The notes under the pieces were generated by a model. The model saw only the letters and a list, made by a program, of their open reading frames with translations. It did no database searches and had not been told where the DNA came from. Made by a program: the position numbers and the translations under genes. 64,000 nucleotides of DNA from Bombardia bombarda (Eukaryota; Ascomycota; Sordariomycetes; Sordariales; Lasiosphaeriaceae). Location: contig JAULSR010000002.1 of NCBI GenBank assembly GCA_030512295.1, forward strand, positions 992,001 to 1,056,000, in the 5' to 3' direction. The stretch's first letter is position 1. The number at the start of each line of letters is the position of its first letter. Shown piece after piece: positions 35,934 to 47,400 of the stretch.

Positions 35934-36734
35934 GCAAAGCGCTGCGGCATTCTGACATTCGGTCTTTGATATCTGGCATCTGGCAAACTACCTTCTGGCA
36001 TCAAACAGCTAACCTTTCTTGTTCGATTACGAACTGCCTTGGAGCTTCTTTCTACTAACACTGTTATGGCTCACACCGTTCGCAGCAGTTGTTTTATAGC
36101 CCAATACATGAACAAGTCATGAAGATTCGCTTTTTCCTGCCATCATAGCGCAGGTTAATATCCGCATAAAACTCAGCAAATTATAGCAACAATACCGCCT
36201 GTTTTAATACGACCAAGAGCACACAATACTCATGTCTTTATGAGCTTTATTATCTTGTCTTCTGCAAACATCACGGGCATCGACATAACCGCGCTATATT
36301 ACTCATCGACACGCACGGCATATACTCGATTACTGGCGCATCTCTCTCGCGTTTTTCTTCGGCATTACTTTTGCTCTACTTACTATATACTACACATGCT
36401 TAGGCATAGATAGGTCGGTACCAACATGACGACGGAAAACTGTGAAGGTTTATTGTAACTATTAACTGTACAACATTCAGCTCTTTAAACCCCAACGCTT
36501 TTAGCTCTTCCTGTCCTTGGGTGCTTGTTTTCTACACCTGTGCTTGTTTTCTACACCTGTGCTTGTTTTCTACACCTGTGCTTGTTTTCTACACCTGTGC
36601 TTGTTTTCTACACCTGTGCGTGTTCCCATAGTTGAGCTTGTTTCTATACCTGTGCTTCTTTCTTTTCTGCCCCTGTGCGTTTTCTTACACTTCACTTGTG
36701 CTTGTTTCTACACCTGTTCTTGAAGCCCCTAGTC
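35934..36734. other. Convergent intergenic region with minisatellite
   Basis: This lies between the 3' ends of the cysteine-module gene and the DUF3074 gene. The right part is the 19-base minisatellite and its degenerate copies. The rest is AT-rich with no coding signal. Confidence 0.55.
36522..36725 (+). repeat. 19-base minisatellite, five perfect copies then degenerate copies
   Basis: The unit TGCTTGTTTTCTACACCTG is repeated five times without change at 36522-36616. Decayed copies continue to about 36725 (for example TGCTTGTTTCTACACCTG). It ends just beyond the stop codon of the DUF3074 gene, so it lies in or next to that gene's 3' UTR. Confidence 0.92.
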
Positions 36735-38026
36735 CTATTTCTGCTTTTCCCGCTCCTTTGCAATCCAGCTAAGAAACAGGTAAACATCCTTTGCAATCTG
36801 ACCCGGCACCGCCATGGCCTGCACCCACTTGGGAAGCACGCCGCCTGCGTCCGAGGCCGTCGCCATGATCCACTCAATATCGCCGCCGCCACCATTATCA
36901 GACTGCGGTGGCAGCTTCCTAATCCGCTCAATGCTCGCATACGCCCCTATGACGGTGTCGTTGCCAGGAGCGTCCTTGGAGAGTAGCGCCTCGGGTGCAG
37001 TCCCAAAGTCGGAAACGGTGACGCTGACGATGAGGATCTCGGGCTTTTCGTGCCACTCCCATTGTGATTCAAGGTGGTGCTCATCATCAGGGGTGGAAAT
37101 TGCCGGAGGCTTCTTCTCCATGACCGCGCACGTCATCTGCAGCACGGGAAAGGTGCGGTCCTTGAGCGGCTTGCCGATGTGGTGGCGCATCTCGACGACA
37201 GCGAGGGAGAAGTGGCCGTATGTTTCGTCGTTATTGTCGTCAGGGAGGGCAGTTAGTTTCTGTGTGGGTGTTAATAAATGGTGAGTTATGTTTCATCATT
37301 GTCTACTCAGGTGAAGGAACACAGGGTATACTATAAGTGGGCATTAAAGATAAGAGAAGTACGAGGTAAGTGAGGGAAACGAAGAAAAAGCTCAAGAATA
37401 TCGGGAAGTTGAGTGTGACGGGAAGTAAACCCACGAGAGGGGAAAAAAGGGACAGAATAGGAAGCAGATAATAAAAATTCAAACAACAACAAAAAACAGG
37501 AATAACCCACCACAACAACAACCCCACAATCCCACTCAACCGCCCTCCTCGCGCCCACCACCTCGGGCGTAAACGCATCCTCCGTCTCGGGATGCCTCTC
37601 CTTGAAGCTCTCGCGAAACTCCGCCCAGCTAGCCGTGCGCCGTCCCGCTTCGCTACTCTCCTCGTGCACGCTCCGTCGACAGATCCACTTCTCCTTTTCC
37701 TTCTCACTCCCCTTCCCTTTCACCTTGACAACCGTCCGCTCGAGCAAATCAATCCCAGCAGCCGAGTCGGCATGCCGCTTGGTAGTTAGGATCTTCCATG
37801 GCGATGATGACCCTGCAGCACTAGCACCAGCACCAGAACCAGAACCAGAAGACTTCTTGGGCGCCACCGAGTCAATAAACGGGACGGCTTCACGAAGTAG
37901 CGAGGTCAGTAGCGGGACGAGGCTGGCGGGGGTTGAGTCTGCTGGTGGGAGCTGGCTTCGTTGTAGGCCGCTGAGGCGGATCAGGCCGCCGATGGTGGTG
38001 TTGTCATCGGATGGGGGCGTTGCCAT
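36735..38026 (-). CDS. DUF3074 (START-like) domain protein
   Basis: The sequence resembles the fungal DUF3074 family, whose fold belongs to the START-like lipid-binding superfamily; the biochemical role is unknown. Two exons give about 346 residues: 38026-37511 and 37259-36735. The intron 37510-37260 (GTGGGT...CACAG, 251 bases) is long for this genome and its donor is my choice. Visible blocks are SPWKILTTKRH, the WICRRSVHEES strand, ASWAEFRESFKERHPE, then EMRHHIGKPLKDRTFPVLQM and the C-terminal helix region EWIMATASDAGGVLPKWVQA. No signal peptide or membrane segment. The first exon also carries Ser/Gly/Ala low-complexity sequence near residues 59-73. The protein is probably cytosolic. Confidence 0.8.
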
Positions 38027-39408
38027 CGTGTTTTTGTTTGAAGTATGTAATCAGTATGTGATTGTGCGCGGCCCGTCCCGTTGGGTTTGGACGAAGTCAA
38101 TGTTTGTGGGTGGATTTCTGATGCATGTTGCTCTTGTATTGATGAGTTGATGTTTCAGATGATGTTGTGCAGGACAGGGTATTACATAAGGTACGCAAAG
38201 GTACAACCTACATTTGGCTAGGTGGACACGTATAAAAGACTCACTCATTCCGTTGAATAGCTGCTAACGCGTGTATGTGTTAAAAGCCATTTCATCTCTT
38301 TCAATTCAATTCATTTCATGTTATTTTATACCCTCACATCAACACTTTCAACGCTTTTGAACAGACAAGCAAAAGCGCTAAATAGAAACCAGCTAGGTAT
38401 CTCAGCTAGATATACAGGTTCCCATGTTCCCAACTGCCAGCTGCCTACCAATGGTGTTCTGGCCCATTAGACACACGTGTGTGTTTAGAAAGCCTATTCC
38501 GCCGAATTTGCCGCTGCTAATATTGCAGTACTATCTACATATTCACCCCTCAGGCTTCTTCTGATCGCACGGAATCACCACCACTTCCGTGCGGTAAATA
38601 TATGGGCTCCCCCTTTTGTCCCTTGCTTGCCTTGGAGCTTTATACTTGTAAAAGCACCCCTAACAAGCTGCTCTTGAAGCAATACGCAGAAACAGTGACT
38701 GGACACCGCCTGTTGTCCTCCATGAGCAATGCCCACCCTGCCTAATAGCCGTTGTCGCAAGGTGGCCAGGTAGGTCAGGTGTGTTCATTGAGTGGGCTGG
38801 CCTTCTCCGCTTGGATCTGACCCACCCCATCACAAAGACCATAATATATTTGTTGACTGCCCTCTCCCTCTGAGGAAAGGGAGGAATCAGCCACGTCCAA
38901 CGTTAAAACTCTGACTGGCCGACCGCCACCAACACACCAGCGCAGCAAGACCAATTTCTGCCTGTCTGCTCCCTCAGACTTCCTCAAGTCCCGAGCCCAA
39001 GTTTTAACTCTCCCGTCCAGTTCGCTCGCCTAGTTGCGCCATTTCCGCGCCTTTTATCGGATGGCAGCCCAATAAGGTCATCTGCCAGCTTGTCGGATAT
39101 AGTAAAGTAGAAGAGTATCGCGTATCATGTTGTCGTCCGCGCGCGCGCTCGTAAGTCGTAGATTTGCAGTGTTGCTGAATCTGAATCAAATCGATCCCAA
39201 GGAAAAGAAGAAGCATTCCGCTCGCGTTTGACTTTTCCACAATTAGACTTAGTCTCGCAAACATGCTAGGAAATCGTTATTAGTAGCTTCATCCCGCTTT
39301 TTTCCCCATCCATGCCTGCTCATGCCTGGGAATATCTTTGGTGGTCATCATCCACCTCTTTCCGGTGTGCGCCTGTGAAAATCCATGCCAGAGGATGGCC
39401 GGCGGTCC
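38027..39408. other. Intergenic region upstream of the DUF3074 gene
   Basis: Promoter side of the DUF3074 gene and 3' side of the zinc-finger regulator gene (tandem on the minus strand). A GCGCGCGCGC tract lies near 39139. No coding sequence supported. Confidence 0.5.
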
Positions 39409-41558
39409 TCAGTTCTGCGAGCCGTGCTCAAAGATATTATCAAACTTGGTCACAAGCATGTCGACTTGCTGCTTGCTGCTGTCGCCACCCTCCCTCTGGT
39501 GCGTCTTCATATGGCGGCGCAGCTGATCCTGCCGGTGAAAGTTGCGGTCACATCCGGCCACGTTGCAGTTGAAGCGACCCTTGACCTCGTGCGTGCGTTT
39601 GTGCTTGGACAGGTTAGACGACTCGCTGAAGCTCTTGGAGCATACGGGGCACTTGAGCGGCTTCAGACCAGAGTGGACCCGTTGGTGCATTGCTATGAAT
39701 TGTCAGCAAATGGAGCTATTGTCAAACGGAAAATAAAAGGAAAACACTGACTCAAAGCACTGGGGTATCGAAATGTCTTTTGGCATATATTGCACTCCAG
39801 AGGTTTCTCCTCGGTATGGATAAACATGTGCTGGTTTAGAGCCTGTTTTGCTGAGAAACCCTTGTGACATGTCGGGCAGACGTGAGGCTTGTCTATACAT
39901 ATATAAGCTTCCACAACTAGTTCACAAGGAAGGATTTTCAACTTACGTCCAATGTGAGTCTGCATATGTCTTTCAATCTTGCTTCTCTGCGGAAAGCCCG
40001 TTGCGCCTGCCTCACTGCGCGGGCAGTCTTTCCAGCCACAGCAGAACCCTTGCGTCCCCTTGGTCGCATATCTGATATGCGCGCTGACCGTGTGAGTGAA
40101 TAAATCCCCCGACTCTGTGAAGGTCTGCCCGCAAATCTCGGAGCTGCCCTCTTCGCGCCAAAGACACCTGTGTTCGCAATCCTGGCCCATACTGTCGTCG
40201 GGTGTGCTATCTGATGAGCCCACTGACATGCTCCGGCGAGGTGATTGGCTGGAGTGTTTGATATCCGGCATATCCATACTGTGGGAGAGCGGAGTCAGGG
40301 GAGACGGCGTGTTCATTGATGCGCCAGAGTCAGAAGTATCAAACGGCGTTGCCGGAGACCGAGACATATTCTCAGTTGAGGCCGAAACGGCTTCATTCTG
40401 CGGCGCTGCCGAGCCAGCAAACGTCAGCTCCCCGCTGCTGGTAAACAAGTGCCTGTGCTGTGCGTTGAAGTGCCTTAAGAAGGCCTCGGGATCGTGAACT
40501 TCAACCCCACATACGGGAAACCCCTGGTCCACCTGTAGTTCTGTGCCAACAGAATTATATTGGGCGAACGGAGACAGGCTATATATATCGGGCATGTGAC
40601 AGTTTGGGTAGTTGAGTGGGTTATCTAGCAGACATGGTCTCACGCAGGTGGACGAGTTCGCATCACCATGAGCAACTAGGAGATGGCTTGTGATGTTGCC
40701 GAGAGGGATGGGGAGATAGTTGAGGGGGGGCGCCATGATGTTTTGCTGGGACGAGTGCGGGAGACGAAAGTCCATTCCATCCATAACTGTTGTTCGCGTT
40801 CCATGAGCGGGGCCGTCATACGGTGACACAGGGGGAGGAAGTGAGCGGGACTCACTGGACGACGGCATATCATAGCTGTGGTGTGATGGGCCTGATTCTG
40901 GCGCGTGGTTGATCGAGATGAGGGCAGCCGCGCCGTCTACGACTTCGGACGGCACGGCGACAGGGCGGCTAGGGCAGCTCTGATCTGTGCAAGCGTCGTC
41001 CTTATTGGCACATGCAACGTTTGTGCACTTGCCCGTCATGGTACACTGGCTGTCACAACAGCTCATCTCGCCCATAGAATGGCAGTCCTCGTCAGTCCCA
41101 CGGATGGTGGATTGGGGGTGGGGCTGGTGTTGGAGCTGATGAGCACCATACCACGGCGCCTGGAAGCTGCTGGAGTGGGAGGGATAGTGGGAGAGAGCGT
41201 CGAGGTCTTGGTAGTCATAGAGCGAACCTGAATTGTCTCGAAGGGACATGCCGCGGGTGGGCCACCTCGTCGAAAAGTTGGTCGAGCCACCCCGGTGATT
41301 GAAGTGCTGGGAGCCATTATAGAGGCCGACACCCATGCAAGTGTCGACGCAGAGGTCATCGTGGGATTCGTAGGCGCCGCCCCCGTTGGTGCTGAAGCGC
41401 GAGGAATCCGCGGGCGAGACTTGCTGCTGGCTTGGTTGCAGCGTCGGCGAATCCATTATGGAGTATTGGAGGCCCAGATGGTTGTTGTCACTGCTCTGGG
41501 AATGGCCATGGAAGGCATTACGGGAAAAGTGGTTAGGAGGCTCGAAAGAGCCGTTCAT
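39409..41558 (-). CDS. C2H2 zinc-finger transcription factor, Zap1/ZafA-like zinc-responsive regulator
   Basis: Probably the activator of zinc-uptake genes under zinc starvation, by likeness to yeast Zap1 and Aspergillus ZafA. Three exons give 678 residues: 41558-39947, 39892-39752 and 39692-39409. Intron 1 (39946-39893, GTAAGT...TATAG) is 54 bases and in frame. A Cys-rich cluster lies at residues 159-195 (eight Cys, MSCCDSQC...KCTNVAC). The C-terminus carries a row of C2H2 fingers: a first irregular pair (CEHRCLWRE..., FCCGWKDCPRS), then HVCPTCHKGFSAKQALNQHM, LECNICQKTFRYPSAL, LKCPVCSKSFSESSNLSKHK and FNCNVAGCDRNFHRQDQLRR. The ESSNLSKH finger and the Cys cluster favour Zap1/ZafA over a generic C2H2 factor. 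The regulator class is well supported; the zinc role is inference. Confidence 0.82.
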
Positions 41559-43104
41559 GGTGTTTTCTTTTGCTTCAGGACTGGCTGGCGGTCAAAGCAA
41601 TTTTGCAACAGCGGCAACAGCACCGGGCATTTGGTGCGGCGGCGGCGGAGATGGCGGCGGCGGCAGCATGAGGCTATCGACACTGTCGATGGATGACCTA
41701 TTCGCTGTTTGCTGTTCGCTCTTCGGTCCGTGCAGTACGCGGGAGTAGCGATTGCTAGCAGGTTGCGATTGATTGTGGAAGAGGGTTGGGCGGGAAGCGG
41801 GCGCGGAACAAAATGTACCACCGCAATTGCGTGAAGGTGGTAGCGTAGCGCAGAACCAAAGCGACTCGGCCTTCACTGTGCAGGCAGGCAGGCAGCGCAG
41901 CGATAATCTGCGGCGACCGTGAGAGAACCTTGATGGCCCGGGCAGCGAACTGCGGTCAAGCGCGCACACGCGGGCTGCGGAAGACTGTCTGGAGACGTCT
42001 GTGTGGAACCAAGAATGTCCGAGGCTGTATGCTCTGAACCAAAGGAATTGAGTCGCGAACAGCCGCCGTCGGGCTCGATTGCTCTGAGAGATTGATATTC
42101 GTCAAGGTGCTTTTTGATTACCTCAGGTACAATGAGAGAGCGACCTTTTTTTTTTGCGCGGTGGTGGGCTGGCTGGTGGGGGGAGACCGATGGAGAAAAT
42201 GCGGTCACTACACGCGGGGCTAGCCAATCACGGACAATTGCAGCTGAGAGAGAAATCGAACCGCTCGATCCGATCCGACCGACCGACTTCTCTCGTTCGT
42301 TCATTACAATGTGTGTGCAAGCACGCTGGCATGGAATAAGATATTCTTGAAATAACATGTGGGCGGCTACGGTAATTAAACCGACTTGAACATGTATAAT
42401 GTTTCCGCGCATGGAAAATTGGAATACCAGATTGCTTCCATCCATCATGCAACGTCGAAACCCTAACATTGGATGGCAGTACACTAACACCCACCGACAG
42501 CCGCTAAAGTAGGCGCTTGGGCATCCATGACACCGGGCAGGCGATCTGGAGGGTACCTGTATGGCTGCTTTATTAGATAGAGACTCGAGCAGAAAACAAC
42601 CCCCACCATTACCAATTCCCCCGCCTTGACGAGTAGTCGGGATCCCGTTCGTGCTCCACCACAGCGTTTGCTCCCATCGAGACACAGCGAGCCGACACAA
42701 TGGATTCAGGACCCTGGAACTGCACCCCCGCATGCCTTGTCAGGAGCTATCAGATTACCCGATAGCAGGACAAGCCAAGACCGGGAGCTTCCATTGAGAT
42801 AGCACACCCAAGACATTGGACACGTAATAACCCTCACAGTTAAATGACTGCATCTGCCATTTTGGAAATATCTGAACCATACGAATCAAAGTGACCGAGT
42901 CCCAGCCACAGTTCATCCCATATAACACTGTTATAAAAGAGCAATAACCACCACATATACTTATATACTTGCAACATAAACCCCTCCTCCTCAAGCCTGT
43001 GACGAATAGAATAGCCATACGTACCGACTTCTCCATCACCCACTGACCAATCTCTCCCTTTACTCCCAAACATACATACCTTACCCAGCACCACCCATCT
43101 ACCA
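41559..43104. promoter_or_regulatory. 1.5 kb divergent region, zinc-regulator gene / small MGNICGK gene
   Basis: Both genes start away from this stretch. It has a GGCA tetranucleotide run at about 41880-41894. An imperfect zinc-responsive-element-like site, ACCTTGATGGC, lies at 41927-41937 (9 of 11 to ACCYYNAAGGT). ORFs here lack motifs. Confidence 0.45.
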
Positions 43105-43582
43105 ATGGGCAACATCTGCGGCAAAGAATCCGCCGACCCCTTCGCGCAGCCCGGCCGCCGCCTCGACACCGCCCCGCCGCCCATCCCCGCCTCCGTCGCC
43201 GTCCCAGCATCCGCCTCCATCGCCCCCCTCTCCACACGGCCAACAGCCAAGGTCGGCGGTCCCCCCGGACATTAGGGGGCAACACCGCCAGCGGGGACGG
43301 GAGTAGCAGCACAGCAGCCGACGATGCGCGGAGGAAAGCAGCCGCCGCCGCCGAGGTAATACCCAGGCATCCCCATCTCTCTCCATTGTATACAAACTAA
43401 CGCCAGATGAACCAAACCCACAGGCACGGGCGCAAGCAGCATCGGGAACAGGCGGCAAGCTGTCGTCGCAGCTAGCGGCGCAGAAGCGACAGACGCACAA
43501 CACGGCGCTGAAGGAGGCCAGCAGCGTGCAGCGCCGCCAGAGGGAGGTGGACGCGAATGTCGATGCCCTTAACCACAACTGA
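43105..43582 (+). CDS. Small putatively N-myristoylated protein MGNICGK (frame break at a C run)
   Basis: A short protein beginning MGNICGKES. Gly2 fits the N-myristoylation signal and Cys5 could be palmitoylated, so membrane attachment is likely (inference). Exon 1 is 43105-43355, intron 43356-43423 (GTAATA...CACAG), exon 2 43424-43582. As written, the first frame stops at a TAG shortly after the C6 run 43261-43266. One more C gives a continuous 136-residue protein. After the disordered N-terminal half, a Lys/Arg/Gln/Ala-rich helix continues across the intron, with LSSQLAAQKRQTHNTALKEA and RRQREVDANVDALNHN at the end. It resembles small fungal proteins of unknown function known to me only by general appearance. 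Divergent from the zinc-finger gene. Confidence 0.7.
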
Positions 43583-44412
43583 AGGTTTGGAAAATAGATG
43601 CTCACAGTGAAGGACGATGTTTGATATTGGTTTGGCTTGGTTCGGCTTGATTTTTTTTCTAGCAGGCATGTTGGCTGTTTTTTGCTTGTTTGATTTCTTG
43701 TTGTTTATTTATTACTTTCTAACGACAACCAGGAGTTTGAGGACAGATTGGGGGAAGGCAGTTGGCCATATACTCTTTTTCTACAACTGTTTATCTATAC
43801 CTGACGATCTACAGTTGTGTAGTCTTTTTTCCATTTTTTGCAAAGCACATTACTTGTTGAATATACTGATCGGTCCTAACTAAATCAGGCTGTTTGCCCT
43901 CAGCCTTTTAGACATAGGATATTCTAATATTCAGACATGTCAAGGCTGTCTAATCAATATCATGTCTTCACAATTGCTTCTGTGCTCAGTCCTCTAGGAG
44001 TAAATAGGTAATGTCTCATTGCTCATCCATTGCTAAAAAAAGGTTTACAGGGGCTTCATACCCCGTGTCTGCTTCTTCTGTCTGTGTGGTTTATATTTGT
44101 TTGTACAACAGCCTCCACTAGCAACAACCCATACAAAATGCTTAATGAACAAGACTCTGACTCCCTACCAGCCAACCCCTTCTCCAGCTATCCACCATCA
44201 TGCAACTTTCTCTCCTTCCTTCACAACCCCTTCTCCACCCCTTCCTCACCCACAAGCTCACTCCATATGCACACACTTCTCACACCCTTAAAAATATCAA
44301 ACACAAAGGCTTCAGAATATTGATAAAAAACCCGACAAACATTACAGACCAGCAAACGCCCCATCTCTCCATTCCCCTATCTCGAAACAATACGAACTTA
44401 AAAAATAACATA
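43583..44412. other. Convergent intergenic region
   Basis: 3' UTRs of the small MGNICGK gene and PRP5. T-rich, with no coding sequence; an ORF that runs over PRP5 on the other strand is a shadow. Confidence 0.55.
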
Positions 44413-47400
44413 TCACGTAATGGTATACCTTCCACTCGCGGGCGCTCTGCTCTCCGCATCCGCCGCGGCGATCGTGCCCTCCTTCAGCAGCCTCGTCAGC
44501 TCCGACAGCGCATTGCTTACCACTACCTCAGTGTCGCCCTCAATAAGAATATACAGCTTCGGCTCTGCCCCTGGTGGCGGCTCCTTGCCCGGCGCATAAA
44601 AGTTGCCCTTGGTCGTGATCGATGTGCCCGTAGCCTCGAGGATCTTAGCTACGTTCGTCCGGTTCGTGACGGCCCAGCGCGCCTTCTGCGGGAAGTCGTT
44701 GATCTCCAGCGTGGCGTGGAAAGCTCCCGCATCAGGGCCCTTGTTGTCAATCGGCTGGCCCGGGCGGAGCTGGCCTGCTCGCGCCAGACGGTTGTTGATC
44801 TCGCTGATGGCCATGGCAGCCTTGTCGAGCGCTCCTCCCTTGGGCGCGGTCCCAGCAGCAGGTCCCTTGACCACACCCGACGAAATTCTGCTATCAATAG
44901 GGGTGCTGGGCTTCGCTTCAGCGGCCTCAGCCTTGGCCTGATCGCGCGACACGATTGCCGAAGCAGCCGACTGAACCACCGTCTTGACCTTCTCCTTCTT
45001 CTCGTCTTCTTCGGGGGTAACATCCTCCTTAAAGTCGTCCTCCTCGCCCTCAGCCTTGTGTGTCTTGCGCTCACGCAGACGCGCAGCCTCGCGGTCTTTG
45101 TCGAGCTTCTCCAAGCCCTTTCCTCCGAAGCCACTGGCATCCTTTGCCTTTCCGGACTTGACCTTCTCCTTCCAGGCCTTGCGCATCTCGCTGAGGCGCT
45201 CGGGAACGGGCTGACCACTCTGTTCCAGAGCCTTGGCAATGCCAGGCGCACAGTTCTCTTGCTCCTCCGTAATGAATGTGACGCAGGTGCCCGTCTCTCC
45301 CGCACGCCCTGTGCGGCCAGCACGATGGACATAGTCCTCAAGATGGTTGGGCGCGTCGTAGTTGATGACAAGCTTCAGCTGCTTGACATCAAGACCTCGA
45401 GCTGCGATCGAGGTCGCAATCACGATCGGGCACACCCCCTTTTTGAAGTCCGAGATGGTTGAGTTGCGGTCCTCCTGGTCCTTTCCACCATGGATAGACA
45501 TGCAACCGTAACCACGTCGGAGAAGCTCGCGTAAAAGTTCATCAGCCTTCTCTTGTCGCTCGACAAAAATTAGCGACCTGACATCATCGTCATTGCGGTA
45601 TAGCTCGCCGAGAAGCTCGAGCAGACGGACGAATTTCCCCTTTTCGTCCAGAATCTCGACCTTCTGCGCGATCTCGGGCGCCACAACGCTGCGACCGCCC
45701 ACCGTGATCTCAACAGGGTCTCGAAGAACCTTCTTGGTCAGGGCATCAATAATGCGCGGCATGGTTGCAGAAAAGAGAATCGTCTGGCGTTCTGGTCGGA
45801 CATTGTTGAAGATCTTCATAACCTGAGGTTCAAAGCCCATATCGAACATGCGATCCGCTTCGTCCAATACCAGATAAGTGGCACGTCTCAAGTTTGTGAC
45901 GCGACCGCCGTTGGCTGCGAGCAGGTCAATCAGTCGTCCAGGCGTTGCGACAATAATCTCAGCGCCCCGCTTGAGCTCAGCGATTTGGTCCTTGATGGCA
46001 TTACCACCAAAGGCTGCAACAACGCGAAGCTTCAGCGCCTTGGCGAACGGAAGCAGGTCCGTATAGATCTGAGTGCAAAGCTCTCTGGTTGGCGTCATGA
46101 TCAAGGCAATCGCGCCATCATCGCCCGTCACCGGGTCCTGGTCCTTGACGTGACGAAGCATCGGCAGGGCAAAAGCCATCGTCTTGCCAGAGCCCGTCTT
46201 TGCGACGCCGATGACATCACGACCAGACATGATAACGGGTAGCGCCTGCATTTGGATTGGAGTCGGCCTCTCGTAGCCAAGAGTCTCGATGGTATCTAGG
46301 AGAGGGCGTGTTAAGCCGCACTGGGACCATTTCTGGACCGGCTTGGGAATGTTTTTGCCAGAAACCTTGATACCGTCCAACTCCAGTCTAAGGTCTGCCA
46401 ACTCCTCTTCAGTCATTTGGCTGAGTTCGTGTGGCTCGACCCAGAAGTTCTTTCGAATCGGTGCGAGGTCAAGCTTGCTGTAGTCTATCTTGGGGATATC
46501 CTTCTTCTTCTTCTTCGCCGCCATGGCAAGAAAAGATGCCGGATCGGTACTCTCTGCCTCAAAGCCGTAGTCGTCATCGTTGAAGTATGCCTCGGGTTGT
46601 GAGGCAGTCTTTTTCTCCTCCCTCACTGCCTTTGGACGAACAAAGTCGGCAGAGCCGGTCTGTTCCAAATTAACCATGAAAGCGTCAAGTGGGTCAATCT
46701 CGCCATCTACATCTATTGCATCCTCGTTTGGCTCCGCCTTGTTCTCTCCATTAGGCACCTCGCTGTCAACTTCCATAGCTGTGCTCTCCTGTTTGGTTTC
46801 CTGTTGAATCTGCTCTTCACGCCGCTCATGCAGGACTCTCTGAGCTTCGGCAACATCTTCTTCGTTTCGAGCAAGCAGAACATCCAGGTCTTCTTCTGCG
46901 TCGTCCTCGGCGTATGGGGTGTCGTAGGCGTTTTCTAGGGGGAAGTTGGGGAGCTTGACGAGCTTTCGTTTGATGATTTCCTCGTCGTCCATGTCTAGCT
47001 TCCGCTTTGCCGTGGATTTTTGGGTGTCAGCGGCCTTTTGGAACCCAAACGTACTGATAATTCTGTTTGCAGGAAGCGCCCCGGCCTTCTTGAGTAAAGT
47101 CTCTCTAGGAGCGCCTGCTTTTACATCACCCAGCTTCACATCGCCGATCTTCACATCACCAAGCCGGGCCGGAGAGTGCGAACGGGCCGGCTTCGAGTTC
47201 CGTGCGATGGCCTTTGGATCGAATTTGCCAGAATAAGGAGCCGGGGTCATCGCCGGCGATGCTGATGCAGCCGGGCTTGAGGGAGTTGGAGACGCCTTTG
47301 CAACCGGGCTCCCAGCAGCACCGGCTCTCTGGTCCATTTCAGCGAATAGCTTCCGAGTCATACCAGGAGTCACATCCGCCTCCTTTGCTTCCTTGAGCGC

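Noticed and set aside
35157..35955. Unshifted continuation of the cysteine-module gene to a stop at 35955
   Set aside because: This frame is rich in Arg/Leu/Thr with no consistent character, whereas the frame shifted by one C is Trp/Pro/His/Tyr-rich and continuous to 35933.
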